Shown here: positions 16,723 through 29,495 of the stretch, piece after piece | How the letters are laid out: each line of letters begins with the position of its first letter | Numbering within the stretch: the first letter of the stretch is position 1 | From: Promicromonospora sp042731755 | Lineage (GTDB): Bacteria > Actinomycetota > Actinomycetes > Actinomycetales > Cellulomonadaceae | NCBI RefSeq assembly: GCF_042731755.1 | Contig: NZ_JBHWLR010000001.1 | Coordinates: 528,972-592,971, forward strand | Direction of reading: 5' to 3' | DNA: 64,000 nt | The notes under the pieces: generated by a model | What the model saw: the letters and a program-made list of their open reading frames with translations, nothing else | The model's database searches: none | Told to the model about the DNA's origin: nothing | Program-made: the position numbers and the translations under genes

Positions 16723-17124
16723 GTGCCCGAAGTTCTCGACCCCACGATCTCCGCCCGACTCAAGCGCGACGACGCCGGCCTGGTCGCCGCCGTGGTCCAG
16801 CAGCACGACACGGGCGAGGTGCTCATGGTCGGCTGGATGGACGACGAGGCCCTGCGCCGCACCCTCACGCAGGGGCGGGTGACGTTCTGGTCCCGCAGCC
16901 GCGAGGAGTACTGGCGCAAGGGCGACACGTCCGGCCACGCCCAGTACGTCAAGGCGGTGAGCATCGACTGCGACGGCGACGCGCTGCTGGTCCAGGTGGA
17001 CCAGGTGGGCGCCGCGTGCCACACGGGAGCGCGCACGTGCTTCGTCGCCGGGGGTGACCTGGGCGCCGTGGTCGGCGACCGCGACCAGCAGGAGCGCGAC
17101 CAGGAGAACGAGGAGAACCGGTGA
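16723..17124 (+). CDS. hisI: Phosphoribosyl-AMP cyclohydrolase HisI
   Basis: A 133-residue monofunctional cyclohydrolase of histidine synthesis; it opens the adenine ring of PR-AMP. The conserved block VLMVGWMDDEALRRTL and the metal-binding region DCDGD...AACHTGARTCF, with its cysteines and histidine, are all visible. There is no HisE (PR-ATP pyrophosphohydrolase) fusion. The Glu/Asn-rich tail (ENEENR) runs into the trpE start with a 4-nt overlap, so hisI and trpE are one operon. Confidence 0.95.
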   Translation: MPEVLDPTISARLKRDDAGLVAAVVQQHDTGEVLMVGWMDDEALRRTLTQGRVTFWSRSREEYWRKGDTSGHAQYVKAVSIDCDGDALLVQVDQVGAACHTGARTCFVAGGDLGAVVGDRDQQERDQENEENR

Positions 17125-18740
17125 CCCAGCTCGACAGCCAGCCCGACACCCACGAGGCCCGCGCGGCGACCGCGCCCGCCGACCTGCCCTGGGGTCGCAC
17201 CTGGCCGAGCCTGCCCGAGTTCCGGGGGATGGCCGCCGACCGTCGCGTGATCCCCGTGGTCCGGCCCCTGCTGGCGGACGACGCCACGCCCGTCGGCCTC
17301 TACCGGACCCTGGCGCAGGGCCGCCCGGGCACGTTCATCCTGGAGTCGGCCGAGTCCGGCGTCTGGGCCCGCTGGTCGTTCGTCGGCGTCGCCTCGCGCG
17401 CGACCCTGACCAGCGACGGCGGCCAGGCCGTCTGGACCGGCGACGTGCCCGTCGGCATCCCGACGCGCGGCGACGTCGTCGACGTGGTCGACGCGGCGCT
17501 CACCGCCCTGCGCACCCCCGGCGTCGCGAACCTGCCGCCGCTGACCGGCGGCCTGGCCGGCGTGCTGGGCTGGGACGTCGTGCGGCACTGGGAGCCCACG
17601 CTCCCGGCGACGGCCCCGGACGAGACGGGCGCGCCCGAGCTCGCCCTGTGCCTGGCCACCGACCTCGCGGTGGTCGACCACCGGGAGGGCACGGTCTGGC
17701 TGGTCGCCAACGCGATCAACGCGGACGCCACGGACGAGCGCGTCGACGAGGCGTACGCGGACGCCGTCGCGCGGCTCGACGCCATGCAGGCGCAGCTCGC
17801 GGCCGGCATGCCGCGCGTCACGTCGGTGGTGGCCGAGGACGTGCCCGAGCCGCAGCTCGAGTTCCGGTCCACGCGCGAGGAGTTCGAGGACGCGGTGCTC
17901 GCGGGCAAGGAGGCCATCCGCGACGGCGAGGTGTTCCAGGTGGTGCTCTCCCAGCGCCTGGACCTGGACTGCGCGGCCGACCCCCTGGACGTCTACCGGG
18001 CGCTGCGCACGATCAACCCGAGCCCGTACATGTACTACTTCCACCTGGCCAAGCCCGACGGCGCCGAGTTCGCCGTCGTGGGCTCCAGCCCGGAGACGCT
18101 CGTCAAGGTGGACGACGGCCACGTCACCACCTACCCGATCGCCGGCTCGCGGCCGCGCGGCGCCCACCCCGAGGAGGACGCCGAGCTCGGCGAGGAGCTC
18201 CTGGCCGACCCCAAGGAGCGGGCCGAGCACATCATGCTCGTCGACCTGTCCCGCAACGACATGGTCAAGGTCTGCGAGCCCACCAGCGTCGAGGTGGTCG
18301 AGTTCATGAAGGTGCGGCGGTTCAGCCACATCATGCACATGTGCTCCACCGTCGTGGGCCGGCTGCGGCCGGGCTTCGGCGCCCTCGACGCGCTGCGGGC
18401 GACGTTCCCGGCCGGCACCCTCTCCGGCGCGCCCAAGCCCCGGGCGATCGCGCTGATCGACGAGCTGGAGCCCGCCTCGCGCGGCATCTACGGCGGGGTG
18501 TGCGGCTACTTCGACTTCGGTGGCAACATGGACATGGCGATCGCGATCCGCACCGCGTACATCGCGGACGGCCGCGCCAGCGTGCAGGCCGGCGGCGGCA
18601 TCGTGGCCGACTCGGTCCCCGCGCTGGAGTACGCGGAGTCGCGCAACAAGGCCGCCGCGGCGGTCCGCGCGATCCAGCTCGCGTCGCGCCTGACGCCGCT
18701 GCGCGCGACGCCCCTGCCGACCACGGGAGGCGACCGGTGA
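17121..18740 (+). CDS. trpE: Anthranilate synthase component I TrpE
   Basis: A 539-residue chorismate-using enzyme that makes anthranilate, with ammonia from a TrpG partner not present here. The chorismate-binding signature is complete: EVFQVVLSQR, GSSPETL, TYPIAGSRPRG, MLVDLSRNDMVKVCEP, and GAPKPRAIALIDELEP. The N-terminal ESAESGVWARWSFVG region matches the feedback tryptophan-binding site of the family. The GTG start overlaps the hisI stop, and the stop overlaps the next GTG. Confidence 0.96.
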   Translation: MTQLDSQPDTHEARAATAPADLPWGRTWPSLPEFRGMAADRRVIPVVRPLLADDATPVGLYRTLAQGRPGTFILESAESGVWARWSFVGVASRATLTSDGGQAVWTGDVPVGIPTRGDVVDVVDAALTALRTPGVANLPPLTGGLAGVLGWDVVRHWEPTLPATAPDETGAPELALCLATDLAVVDHREGTVWLVANAINADATDERVDEAYADAVARLDAMQAQLAAGMPRVTSVVAEDVPEPQLEFRSTREEFEDAVLAGKEAIRDGEVFQVVLSQRLDLDCAADPLDVYRALRTINPSPYMYYFHLAKPDGAEFAVVGSSPETLVKVDDGHVTTYPIAGSRPRGAHPEEDAELGEELLADPKERAEHIMLVDLSRNDMVKVCEPTSVEVVEFMKVRRFSHIMHMCSTVVGRLRPGFGALDALRATFPAGTLSGAPKPRAIALIDELEPASRGIYGGVCGYFDFGGNMDMAIAIRTAYIADGRASVQAGGGIVADSVPALEYAESRNKAAAAVRAIQLASRLTPLRATPLPTTGGDR

Positions 18741-19420
18741 CCCGCACCCGCACCGTCCTCGCCCTGCTCGTGCTGGGCGCGCTGACGTTCGGCACGGGCT
18801 CGCCCACCTGGATCACCACGACGGTGGCCACGGCGCTGCAGCCCGAGGTGGCGGTCGCCGCGTCCGGCACCTCGGCCGCGCCGGGCGTCGGGGCGGGCGC
18901 CCTCGTGCTGCTGGCGGCGGGCATCGCCTGCGCGCTCACCGGGCGCGTGGCCCGGTACGTGGCGCTCGTGGTCGCCGCCGCGGCCGGCGTGCTCGTCGTC
19001 GGCAGCACGCTCGTCGTCATCCAGGATCCGACCCCCGCCGCCACCGCCGCGGCGTCCGCCTCCAGCGGCGTCACCGAGCTGACGTCGCCCGTCGTGCTGA
19101 CGGCCTGGCCGTGGGCCGCGGTCGCCACGGGCGTGCTCGCCGTGGCCGTCGCCGTGTGGGGCGCCGTCGCGGCGCGCGGCTGGACGGCGACGTCGGGCCG
19201 GCACGAGCGCGCGGACCAGGCCCCGGCCACCGGAACCGCCACCGCATCGGCCACCGGGACTGCCTCGGGAACGGCCCCGGCCGACGACGCCGCGGCCCCG
19301 CCCGCGGTCGACGCCGGCCCGGCCCCCGCCCCCGAGGAGTCCCCGGCCGACGACGACGAGATCGACCCCCACGACGCCTGGGACGCCCTGTCCCGCGGCG
19401 ACGACCCGACGGGCCGCTGA
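18737..19420 (+). CDS. Tryptophan-biosynthesis-associated membrane protein (TIGR02234-like)
   Basis: A 227-residue protein with four likely membrane segments (about 5-22, 51-69, 72-92, 123-147). An Ala/Pro/Thr/Asp-rich cytoplasmic tail ends in DPHDAWDALSRGDDPT. Proteins of this type occur after trpE in many actinobacteria and are named only from that position; the biochemical role is unknown. The GTG start overlaps the trpE stop by 4 nt, so it is co-translated. Low sequence complexity in the tail means only the membrane part supports the family call. Confidence 0.8.
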   Translation: MTRTRTVLALLVLGALTFGTGSPTWITTTVATALQPEVAVAASGTSAAPGVGAGALVLLAAGIACALTGRVARYVALVVAAAAGVLVVGSTLVVIQDPTPAATAAASASSGVTELTSPVVLTAWPWAAVATGVLAVAVAVWGAVAARGWTATSGRHERADQAPATGTATASATGTASGTAPADDAAAPPAVDAGPAPAPEESPADDDEIDPHDAWDALSRGDDPTGR

Positions 19421-19436
19421 CCCGGCCGCTAGCGGT

Positions 19437-19442
19437 TAGGCT
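19437..19442 (+). promoter_or_regulatory. Possible -10 element before the HGxxPAAW gene
   Basis: TAGGCT lies 39 nt before the ATG at 19482. The palindrome CCGCTAGCGG just upstream (19425-19434) could end the trpE transcript or be an operator. Confidence 0.3.
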
Positions 19443-19481
19443 GGGCGCGTACCGCACGACACGAAAGGCATCAAACCTGCG

Positions 19482-19742
19482 ATGACCGAGAACAAGCCTG
19501 AGATCGCCTACCTCCCGCCGGGCGTCCCGCCGACCAACCACGGCCACACGGTCGCCGCGTGGGTCACGATGGTCGGGATCACGCTGGGTGTGCTGATCTC
19601 CTCGTGGGGCGTCATCGTGGCCCAGTCGTGGTCGGCCTGGCTGGTCCTGTTCGTGCTCGGCTTCGTCGTCATCGGAGCCTCGCTCGTCATCGGCCTGGTC
19701 CTGCGCAACCTGGGCCTGGGCCAGAAGACGGTCCAGCGGTAA
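19482..19742 (+). CDS. HGxxPAAW-family small membrane protein
   Basis: An 86-residue protein with two membrane segments (about 26-46 and 51-73). The N-terminal motif NHGHTVAAW corresponds to the HGxxPAAW signature found in a small actinobacterial family encoded between trpE and trpC. The function is unknown. GAAAGG upstream is a weak ribosome-binding site. Confidence 0.8.
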   Translation: MTENKPEIAYLPPGVPPTNHGHTVAAWVTMVGITLGVLISSWGVIVAQSWSAWLVLFVLGFVVIGASLVIGLVLRNLGLGQKTVQR

Positions 19743-19750
19743 CCGGTGCC

Positions 19751-20041
19751 ATGACCGCCCTGGAGATGGCCGCTCCGTCCGCCGCCTACCCCCGCAACAA
19801 CCTGGGGGTCTGGTCGCTCGTGCTGGGCATCGCGTCGATCGTGCTCCTCCTGGGTGCCCTCACGGGCATCCCGGCGATCATCGTCGGCAACCAGGGCCGC
19901 CGCGCCGTCCGCGCCGGCGACGCGAACAACGAGGGGACGGCGCTGGCCGGCGTCGTGCTGGGCTGGCTGTCCCTCGCCCTCCTCGCCGTCGTGATCGGGC
20001 TCGTCGTCGTCCGATTCCTGGCGGGTGGGTCGAATTCCTGA
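19751..20041 (+). CDS. DUF4190-type small membrane protein
   Basis: A 96-residue protein with two membrane segments (about 18-42 and 65-90) separated by NQGRRAVRAGDANNEGTALAG. That linker, with its conserved small polar loop between the helices, is the DUF4190 pattern. I chose the ATG at 19751, 8 nt after the previous stop, because the whole domain follows it. It overlaps the next gene by 17 nt. The function is unknown. Confidence 0.75.
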   Translation: MTALEMAAPSAAYPRNNLGVWSLVLGIASIVLLLGALTGIPAIIVGNQGRRAVRAGDANNEGTALAGVVLGWLSLALLAVVIGLVVVRFLAGGSNS

Positions 20042-20456
20042 GACGGCCGTCCGGCCGGCGGCGCCCGCACTGCGGGCGCCGGTCCTGGCCGGGGCGGCCG
20101 TCGGCGCGGCCACCCTCCTGGTGGCGCTCCGCGACCCGCACGTGGCCGGCTCGTACGGGTTCTGCCCGCTGCTGGAGCTGACCGGCCTGGCCTGCCCGCT
20201 GTGCGGCGGGCTGCGCGCCACCCACGACCTGGCGCACCTCGACCTGGCGGACGCCTGGTCCGCCAACGCGCTGTGGACCCTCACCGCCCCGGTGGTCGTG
20301 GTCGTCTGGCTGGCCTGGCTCGTGGCCGCGGTCCGCGGACGCCCGTTCCGCGGCCTGTCGAGCACGGCGGGCTGGGTCACGCTCGGGGTCGCGCTCACGT
20401 TCTTCGTGGCACGAAACCTGCCGGGGCTGCAGCAGTACCTGACCCCCTGGCTCTGA
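20025..20456 (+). CDS. DUF2752-type membrane protein
   Basis: A 143-residue protein. The motif CPLLELTGLACPLCGGLRATHDLAHLDL contains the CPxCGxxRA signature of DUF2752 (about residues 46-74), flanked by membrane segments at about 18-36, 83-103 and 116-132. The cysteines might bind metal or form a disulfide; no activity is known for the family. The GTG start overlaps the DUF4190 gene by 17 nt, so the two are coupled. A hairpin at 20518-20539 follows. Confidence 0.78.
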   Translation: MGRIPETAVRPAAPALRAPVLAGAAVGAATLLVALRDPHVAGSYGFCPLLELTGLACPLCGGLRATHDLAHLDLADAWSANALWTLTAPVVVVVWLAWLVAAVRGRPFRGLSSTAGWVTLGVALTFFVARNLPGLQQYLTPWL

Positions 20457-20517
20457 TCCCGGCCCTGATCAGGCGATCTCCAGGGAACGACGCCGACGGC
20501 GCCCGCCCGGGATCTGA

Positions 20518-20539
20518 CGGACCGTCGTCTCACGGTCCG
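20518..20539 (+). terminator. Hairpin between the DUF2752 gene and trpC
   Basis: CGGACCGT (20518-20525) pairs with ACGGTCCG (20532-20539) across a 6-nt loop. It probably terminates the hisI-trpE transcript before the trpC promoter. Confidence 0.45.
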
Positions 20540-20542
20540 GGA

Positions 20543-20576
20543 GTGGTCAGGACCACACCCTGGATCCGCCTACCAT
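20543..20576 (+). promoter_or_regulatory. Candidate trpC promoter with palindromic operator
   Basis: The palindrome GTGGTCAGGACCAC (20543-20556) lies where a -35 element would be for the -10-like TACCAT at 20571-20576. This placement would let a repressor block the trpCBA-lgt promoter. The regulator is unknown. Confidence 0.35.
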
Positions 20577-20671
20577 GGCCATGGGGCACACGTCCCAGCA
20601 GTCGTAGGGCGTGATCAGGCGTACGAGGCCGCATGCCGAGGGCAGAGCGAGGGCACGGGGAGGCTCATTAC

Positions 20672-21487
20672 ATGTCGGTCCTGGAGGACATCGTCGCGGG
20701 GGTTCGTGAGGACCTCGCGGAGCGTGAGGCACGCGTGCCTCTCGACGCGCTCAAGGAGCGCGCCAACGCGGTGCCCGGGGCCCTCGAGGGTCTCGGCCGC
20801 CTCAAGCAGGCGGACGCCGTCTCGGTCATCGCCGAGGTCAAGCGCTCGAGCCCCAGCAAGGGCTCGCTGGCGCAGATCGACGACCCGGCGGCGCTCGCGG
20901 TCGAGTACGAGACCGGCGGGGCCTCGGCGATCTCGGTGCTCACCGAGCAGCGCCGGTTCAACGGCTCGCTGGCGGACCTGGACGCGGTGCGCGGTCGCGT
21001 GGACGTGCCGGTGCTGCGCAAGGACTTCGTCGTGACGCCGTACCAGGTGTGGGAGGCGCGCGCGCACGGTGCCGACCTGGTCCTGCTCATCGTGGCGGCC
21101 CTGGAGCAGACGGTGCTCGAGTCGCTTGTCGAGCGGGTGCACTCGCTCGGCATGACCGCGCTCGTGGAGACGCACAACCTCGAGGAGGTGCGCCGGGCCG
21201 TCGACGCCGGGGCGCGCGTCGTGGGCGTCAACGCCCGCAACCTGAAGACTCTCGAGCTGGACCGCGGCCTGTTCCGCAGCCTCGCCGAGTACATCCCGGA
21301 CGACGTGGTCAAGATCGCGGAGTCCGGCATCCGTGGCCCGCACGACGTGATGGAGATGGCCCGGGCCGGGGCCGACTGCGTCCTGGTGGGCGAGGCGCTC
21401 GTGACCGACGGCGCCCCGCGCGCCTCGGTCGCCGACCTCGTCGCCGCGGGCTCGCACCCGTCGCTGCGCTCCGTCCGTCCGGCCTGA
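20672..21487 (+). CDS. trpC: Indole-3-glycerol phosphate synthase TrpC
   Basis: A 271-residue TIM barrel that closes the indole ring of IGP. The motif VIAEVKRSSPSKGSL (about residues 52-66) holds catalytic Glu and Lys, LRKDF the second Lys, and GVNARNL and ESGI later barrel strands. I chose the ATG at 20672 with GGGGAGG upstream. It is the first gene of trpC-trpB-trpA-lgt, and no trpM-like small gene separates it from trpB. Confidence 0.96.
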   Translation: MSVLEDIVAGVREDLAEREARVPLDALKERANAVPGALEGLGRLKQADAVSVIAEVKRSSPSKGSLAQIDDPAALAVEYETGGASAISVLTEQRRFNGSLADLDAVRGRVDVPVLRKDFVVTPYQVWEARAHGADLVLLIVAALEQTVLESLVERVHSLGMTALVETHNLEEVRRAVDAGARVVGVNARNLKTLELDRGLFRSLAEYIPDDVVKIAESGIRGPHDVMEMARAGADCVLVGEALVTDGAPRASVADLVAAGSHPSLRSVRPA

Positions 21488-21498
21488 AGGGATCCGAC

Positions 21499-22794
21499 GT
21501 GACCGATGTGAAGCTTGCCGACGTCTCCGGCCCGTACTTCGGCCAGTACGGCGGGCGCTTCGTGCCCGAGGCGCTGATCGCCGCGCTCGAGGAGCTCGAC
21601 ACCGAGTTCCGCAAGGCGGCCGACGACCCCGAGTTCGCGGCCGAGCTGCAGCGCCTGCACCGGGAGTACACCGGCCGGCCGAGCCCGCTGACCGAGGTGC
21701 CGCGGTTCGCCGCGCACGCCGGTGGCGAGTCGGGCGGCGTGCGGGTGTTCCTGAAGCGTGAGGACCTCAACCACACCGGTTCGCACAAGATCAACAACGT
21801 GCTGGGCCAGGCCCTGCTCGTCAAGCGCATGGGCAAGAAGCGCCTCATCGCCGAGACGGGGGCGGGCCAGCACGGCGTCGCCACCGCCACCGCGGCCGCC
21901 CTGATGGACCTCGAGTGCGTGGTCTACATGGGCGAGGAGGACACCCGGCGGCAGGCGCTGAACGTGGCGCGGATGCGCCTGCTCGGCGCCGAGGTGGTGC
22001 CGGTGAAGATCGGCTCGCGCACGCTCAAGGACGCGATCAACGAGGCGCTGCGCGACTGGGTCGCCAACGTCGAGAGCACGCACTACCTGCTGGGCACCGT
22101 CACGGGCCCGCACCCGTTCCCCGAGATGGTGCGCCAGTTCCACCGCATCATCGGCGAGGAGGCGCGCGAGCAGATCCTGGAGCGCACCGGCCGCCTGCCC
22201 GACGTCGTCGCGGCGTGCGTGGGCGGCGGGTCCAACGCGCTGGGCATCTTCAACGCGTTCCTCGACGACAAGGACGTGGAGCTGCGCGGCTTCGAGGCCG
22301 GCGGCGAGGGCATCGAGTCCGGCCGGCACGCGGCCCGGTTCAGCGGCGGCGCGCTCGGCGTGCTGCACGGCGCGCGCTCGTACCTGCTGCAGGACGACGA
22401 CGGCCAGACCCTGCCCAGCCACTCGGTCTCCGCGGGCCTGGACTACCCGAGCGTCGGCCCGGCGCACGCCTGGCTGCACGACCTGGGCCGGGCCACGTAC
22501 GAGCCCGTGACCGACGACGAGGCCATGGAGGCGTTCCGCCTGCTGTGCCGCACCGAGGGCATCATCCCGGCCATCGAGTCGGCGCACGCCCTCGCGGGCG
22601 CGCTCCGCGTGGGCCAGGCCGCGGCCGCCGAGGGCCGCACCGGCCCCGACGGCGAGCCGCTCGTGCTGCTGGTGAACCTGTCCGGTCGCGGCGACAAGGA
22701 CGTGGCGACGGCGGCCCGCTGGTTCGGGCTGCTGGACGGCGCGGACGACAACGTCGCGGCCGAGGAGCTCGAACGACAGGAGGGCCGGGGATGA
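21499..22794 (+). CDS. trpB: Tryptophan synthase beta chain TrpB
   Basis: A 431-residue PLP enzyme that condenses indole with serine. HTGSHKINN carries the Schiff-base lysine, GAGQHG the cofactor phosphate region, and GGGSNA the glycine-rich phosphate loop. GRFVPEAL near the N-terminus is the typical COMM-adjacent start. The GTG at 21499 is 11 nt after trpC. The stop overlaps the trpA ATG by 4 nt, so the two subunits of the alpha2beta2 complex are made together. Confidence 0.97.
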   Translation: MTDVKLADVSGPYFGQYGGRFVPEALIAALEELDTEFRKAADDPEFAAELQRLHREYTGRPSPLTEVPRFAAHAGGESGGVRVFLKREDLNHTGSHKINNVLGQALLVKRMGKKRLIAETGAGQHGVATATAAALMDLECVVYMGEEDTRRQALNVARMRLLGAEVVPVKIGSRTLKDAINEALRDWVANVESTHYLLGTVTGPHPFPEMVRQFHRIIGEEAREQILERTGRLPDVVAACVGGGSNALGIFNAFLDDKDVELRGFEAGGEGIESGRHAARFSGGALGVLHGARSYLLQDDDGQTLPSHSVSAGLDYPSVGPAHAWLHDLGRATYEPVTDDEAMEAFRLLCRTEGIIPAIESAHALAGALRVGQAAAAEGRTGPDGEPLVLLVNLSGRGDKDVATAARWFGLLDGADDNVAAEELERQEGRG

Positions 22795-23720
22795 GCACGG
22801 TGACGCAGCAGGCCACGGGTCCGGACACGCACTCCGGCACCGCCGGCCTGATCGCCCGCCTGCGCGAGCAGGACAACCGGCCCGCCCTGGTGGGCTACCT
22901 GCCGGTGGGCTACCCGACGGTCGACCGGTCGATCGAGGCGCTGAAGACCCTCGTGGACCACGGCGTCGACATCATCGAGCTCGGCATCCCGTACACCGAC
23001 CCCGTTCTCGACGGCCCGGTGATCCAGGCGGCCGCGCAGGGCGCGCTCGACGCGGGCGCGCGCGTGCGCGACGTGTTCCGCGTGGTGCGCGAGCTGACCG
23101 AGTACGCGCCGCACGTGCCCGTGCTGGTCATGACGTACTGGAACCCGGTGCTCAAGTACGGCCCGGACGCGTTCGCGCGCGACCTGGCCGCCGCGGGCGG
23201 CGCCGGGCTGATCACGCCCGACCTCATCCCGGACGAGGGCGCCGACTGGATCGCGGCGAGCGAGGCGCACGGCCTGGACCGCGTGTTCCTCGTGGCCCCC
23301 AGCTCGACGCCGGAGCGGCTGCGGCTGACCGTGGGCCAGTCCCGCGGCTTCGTGTACGCCGCGTCGCTCATGGGCGTCACGGGGGAGCGCAACCAGGTGG
23401 GCTCGCGCGCCGAGCAGCTCGTGACCGACACGCGCGCCGCCGGCGCGCCGAACGTCTGCGTGGGCCTGGGCGTCTCCACGGGGGCGCAGGCCGCCGAGGT
23501 CGGCCGCTTCGCCGACGGCGTCATCGTCGGCTCGGCGCTGGTCCGCCCGCTCCTGTCGGAGGGCCCGCTGCCGGACGACGAGTGGGCGGTCCGTCTCACG
23601 GATCTGGCCGGGGTGACGGAGGACCTCGCCGCCGGGGTACGGTCGGCTCGCGCTACCGCGCCCACCGACCCCCCTGCCGCCACGCCTGGCGGTGCGACCA
23701 CCTCCGGAGAGGCCCTGTGA
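22791..23720 (+). CDS. trpA: Tryptophan synthase alpha chain TrpA
   Basis: A 309-residue TIM barrel that splits indole-3-glycerol phosphate and passes indole to TrpB. Catalytic Glu and Asp are in IIELGIPYTDPVLDGPVIQ, and MTYWNPVLKYG and GFVYAASLMGVTG are later barrel motifs. The last 35 or so residues are an Ala/Pro/Thr-rich tail not needed for the barrel. It overlaps trpB upstream and lgt downstream. Confidence 0.96.
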   Translation: MSTVTQQATGPDTHSGTAGLIARLREQDNRPALVGYLPVGYPTVDRSIEALKTLVDHGVDIIELGIPYTDPVLDGPVIQAAAQGALDAGARVRDVFRVVRELTEYAPHVPVLVMTYWNPVLKYGPDAFARDLAAAGGAGLITPDLIPDEGADWIAASEAHGLDRVFLVAPSSTPERLRLTVGQSRGFVYAASLMGVTGERNQVGSRAEQLVTDTRAAGAPNVCVGLGVSTGAQAAEVGRFADGVIVGSALVRPLLSEGPLPDDEWAVRLTDLAGVTEDLAAGVRSARATAPTDPPAATPGGATTSGEAL

Positions 23721-24796
23721 CGCTGCTGACCGCACTGCCGGCCGCTCTGACCGTCGAGCTGCCTGCCGCGTTGTCCGCCGCGCTCCCCGGAGCTCCCGCC
23801 GTCTCCCAGATCCCCAGCCCGGCCCAGCACACCTGGTACCTCGGGATCTTCCCGCTGCGCGCCTACGCGCTGGCCATCCTCGCGGGCATAGTCCTCGCCG
23901 TCTGGCTCACCGCCAGGCGGTGGAAGGCGCGCGGGGGCAGCCCGGACGACGTCCTGGAGATCACCTTCTGGGCGGTGCCGTTCGGCATCGTCGGGGGCCG
24001 GATCTACCACGTGCTCTCGTCGCCCGACCGCTACTTCGGCGAGAACTTCTCGGGCGGGGGTGACCCCGTCCAGGCGCTCTACGTCTGGGAGGGCGGCCTC
24101 GGCATCTGGGGCGCCGTCGCGCTCGGCGCCGTGGGCGCGTGGATCGGCTGCCGCAGGCAGGGCGTGCGGCTGTCGTCGTTCGCCGACGCCGTGGCGCCGG
24201 GCCTGCTGATCGCGCAGGCCGTCGGCCGCCTCGGCAACTGGTTCAACCAGGAGCTGTACGGGCGGCCCACCGAGCTGCCCTGGGGCCTGCACATCGACGC
24301 CGAGTACCTGGTGTCCAACCCGGCCACGGGCGTGGCGTACCCGGAGGGCACGCTCTTCCACCCGACCTTCCTGTACGAACTCCTGTGGAATCTCCTGATG
24401 GCCGGAGTTCTGCTGTTTCTCGACCGTCGGTTCAGGTTGGGTCATGGGCGGGTATTCTGGGCGTACGTCCTGCTCTACACTCTCGGACGGGTCTGGATCG
24501 AGATGCTCCGCATCGACGATGCGGAGCAGGTGCTGGGGCTCCGCCTCAACGTCTGGACCTCGATCCTGCTGGGCCTTGCGGCCCTGGTGGTCTCGATCGT
24601 GCTGGCTCGAAGGTTCCCCACCAGGGAAGAGTCGGTGCGGCTGCGACCAGAGGACGACGAACCGCCGGCGGGCCCACGGGCCGAGCCGGAGCCTGACCCA
24701 GGAGTCGAAGGGACCGGCGAGGCCGCGGCCGAGCCGGAGGAAGTAAAGACAGCTGCACAGGAGGAGTCCGACGCGGACGCCTCCGTGCGCACCTGA
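23717..24796 (+). CDS. lgt: Prolipoprotein diacylglyceryl transferase Lgt
   Basis: A 359-residue membrane enzyme that adds diacylglycerol to the lipobox Cys of exported lipoproteins. The family signature appears as GRLGNWFNQELYGRPTELPW, with further conserved PFGIVGGRIYHV and HPTFLYE. Seven or so membrane segments are seen before residue 300. The tail of about 55 residues (from RFPTREES) is acidic and disordered. The GTG overlaps the trpA stop; lgt after trpA is common in actinobacteria. Its products include the FKBP and peptide-binding lipoproteins in this window. Confidence 0.94.
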   Translation: MTLLTALPAALTVELPAALSAALPGAPAVSQIPSPAQHTWYLGIFPLRAYALAILAGIVLAVWLTARRWKARGGSPDDVLEITFWAVPFGIVGGRIYHVLSSPDRYFGENFSGGGDPVQALYVWEGGLGIWGAVALGAVGAWIGCRRQGVRLSSFADAVAPGLLIAQAVGRLGNWFNQELYGRPTELPWGLHIDAEYLVSNPATGVAYPEGTLFHPTFLYELLWNLLMAGVLLFLDRRFRLGHGRVFWAYVLLYTLGRVWIEMLRIDDAEQVLGLRLNVWTSILLGLAALVVSIVLARRFPTREESVRLRPEDDEPPAGPRAEPEPDPGVEGTGEAAAEPEEVKTAAQEESDADASVRT

Positions 24797-24911
24797 GGGG
24801 CACGACCGCCGGGACCACCGGACGACGAGCCCCCTGACCGACCGGGCCGCCGTCGTCCCGGACCACCGCAAGGAACTGCGCCCGGCTACGGCCGGGTGCC
24901 TGTGAGGACCC

Positions 24912-29487
<4,576 letters not shown>

Positions 29488-29495
<8 letters not shown>

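Noticed and set aside
20575..20607. Ten-codon reading frame before trpC as a tryptophan leader peptide
   Set aside because: It has no Trp codon (MAMGHTSQQS) and no attenuator-like pair of alternative hairpins follows it.
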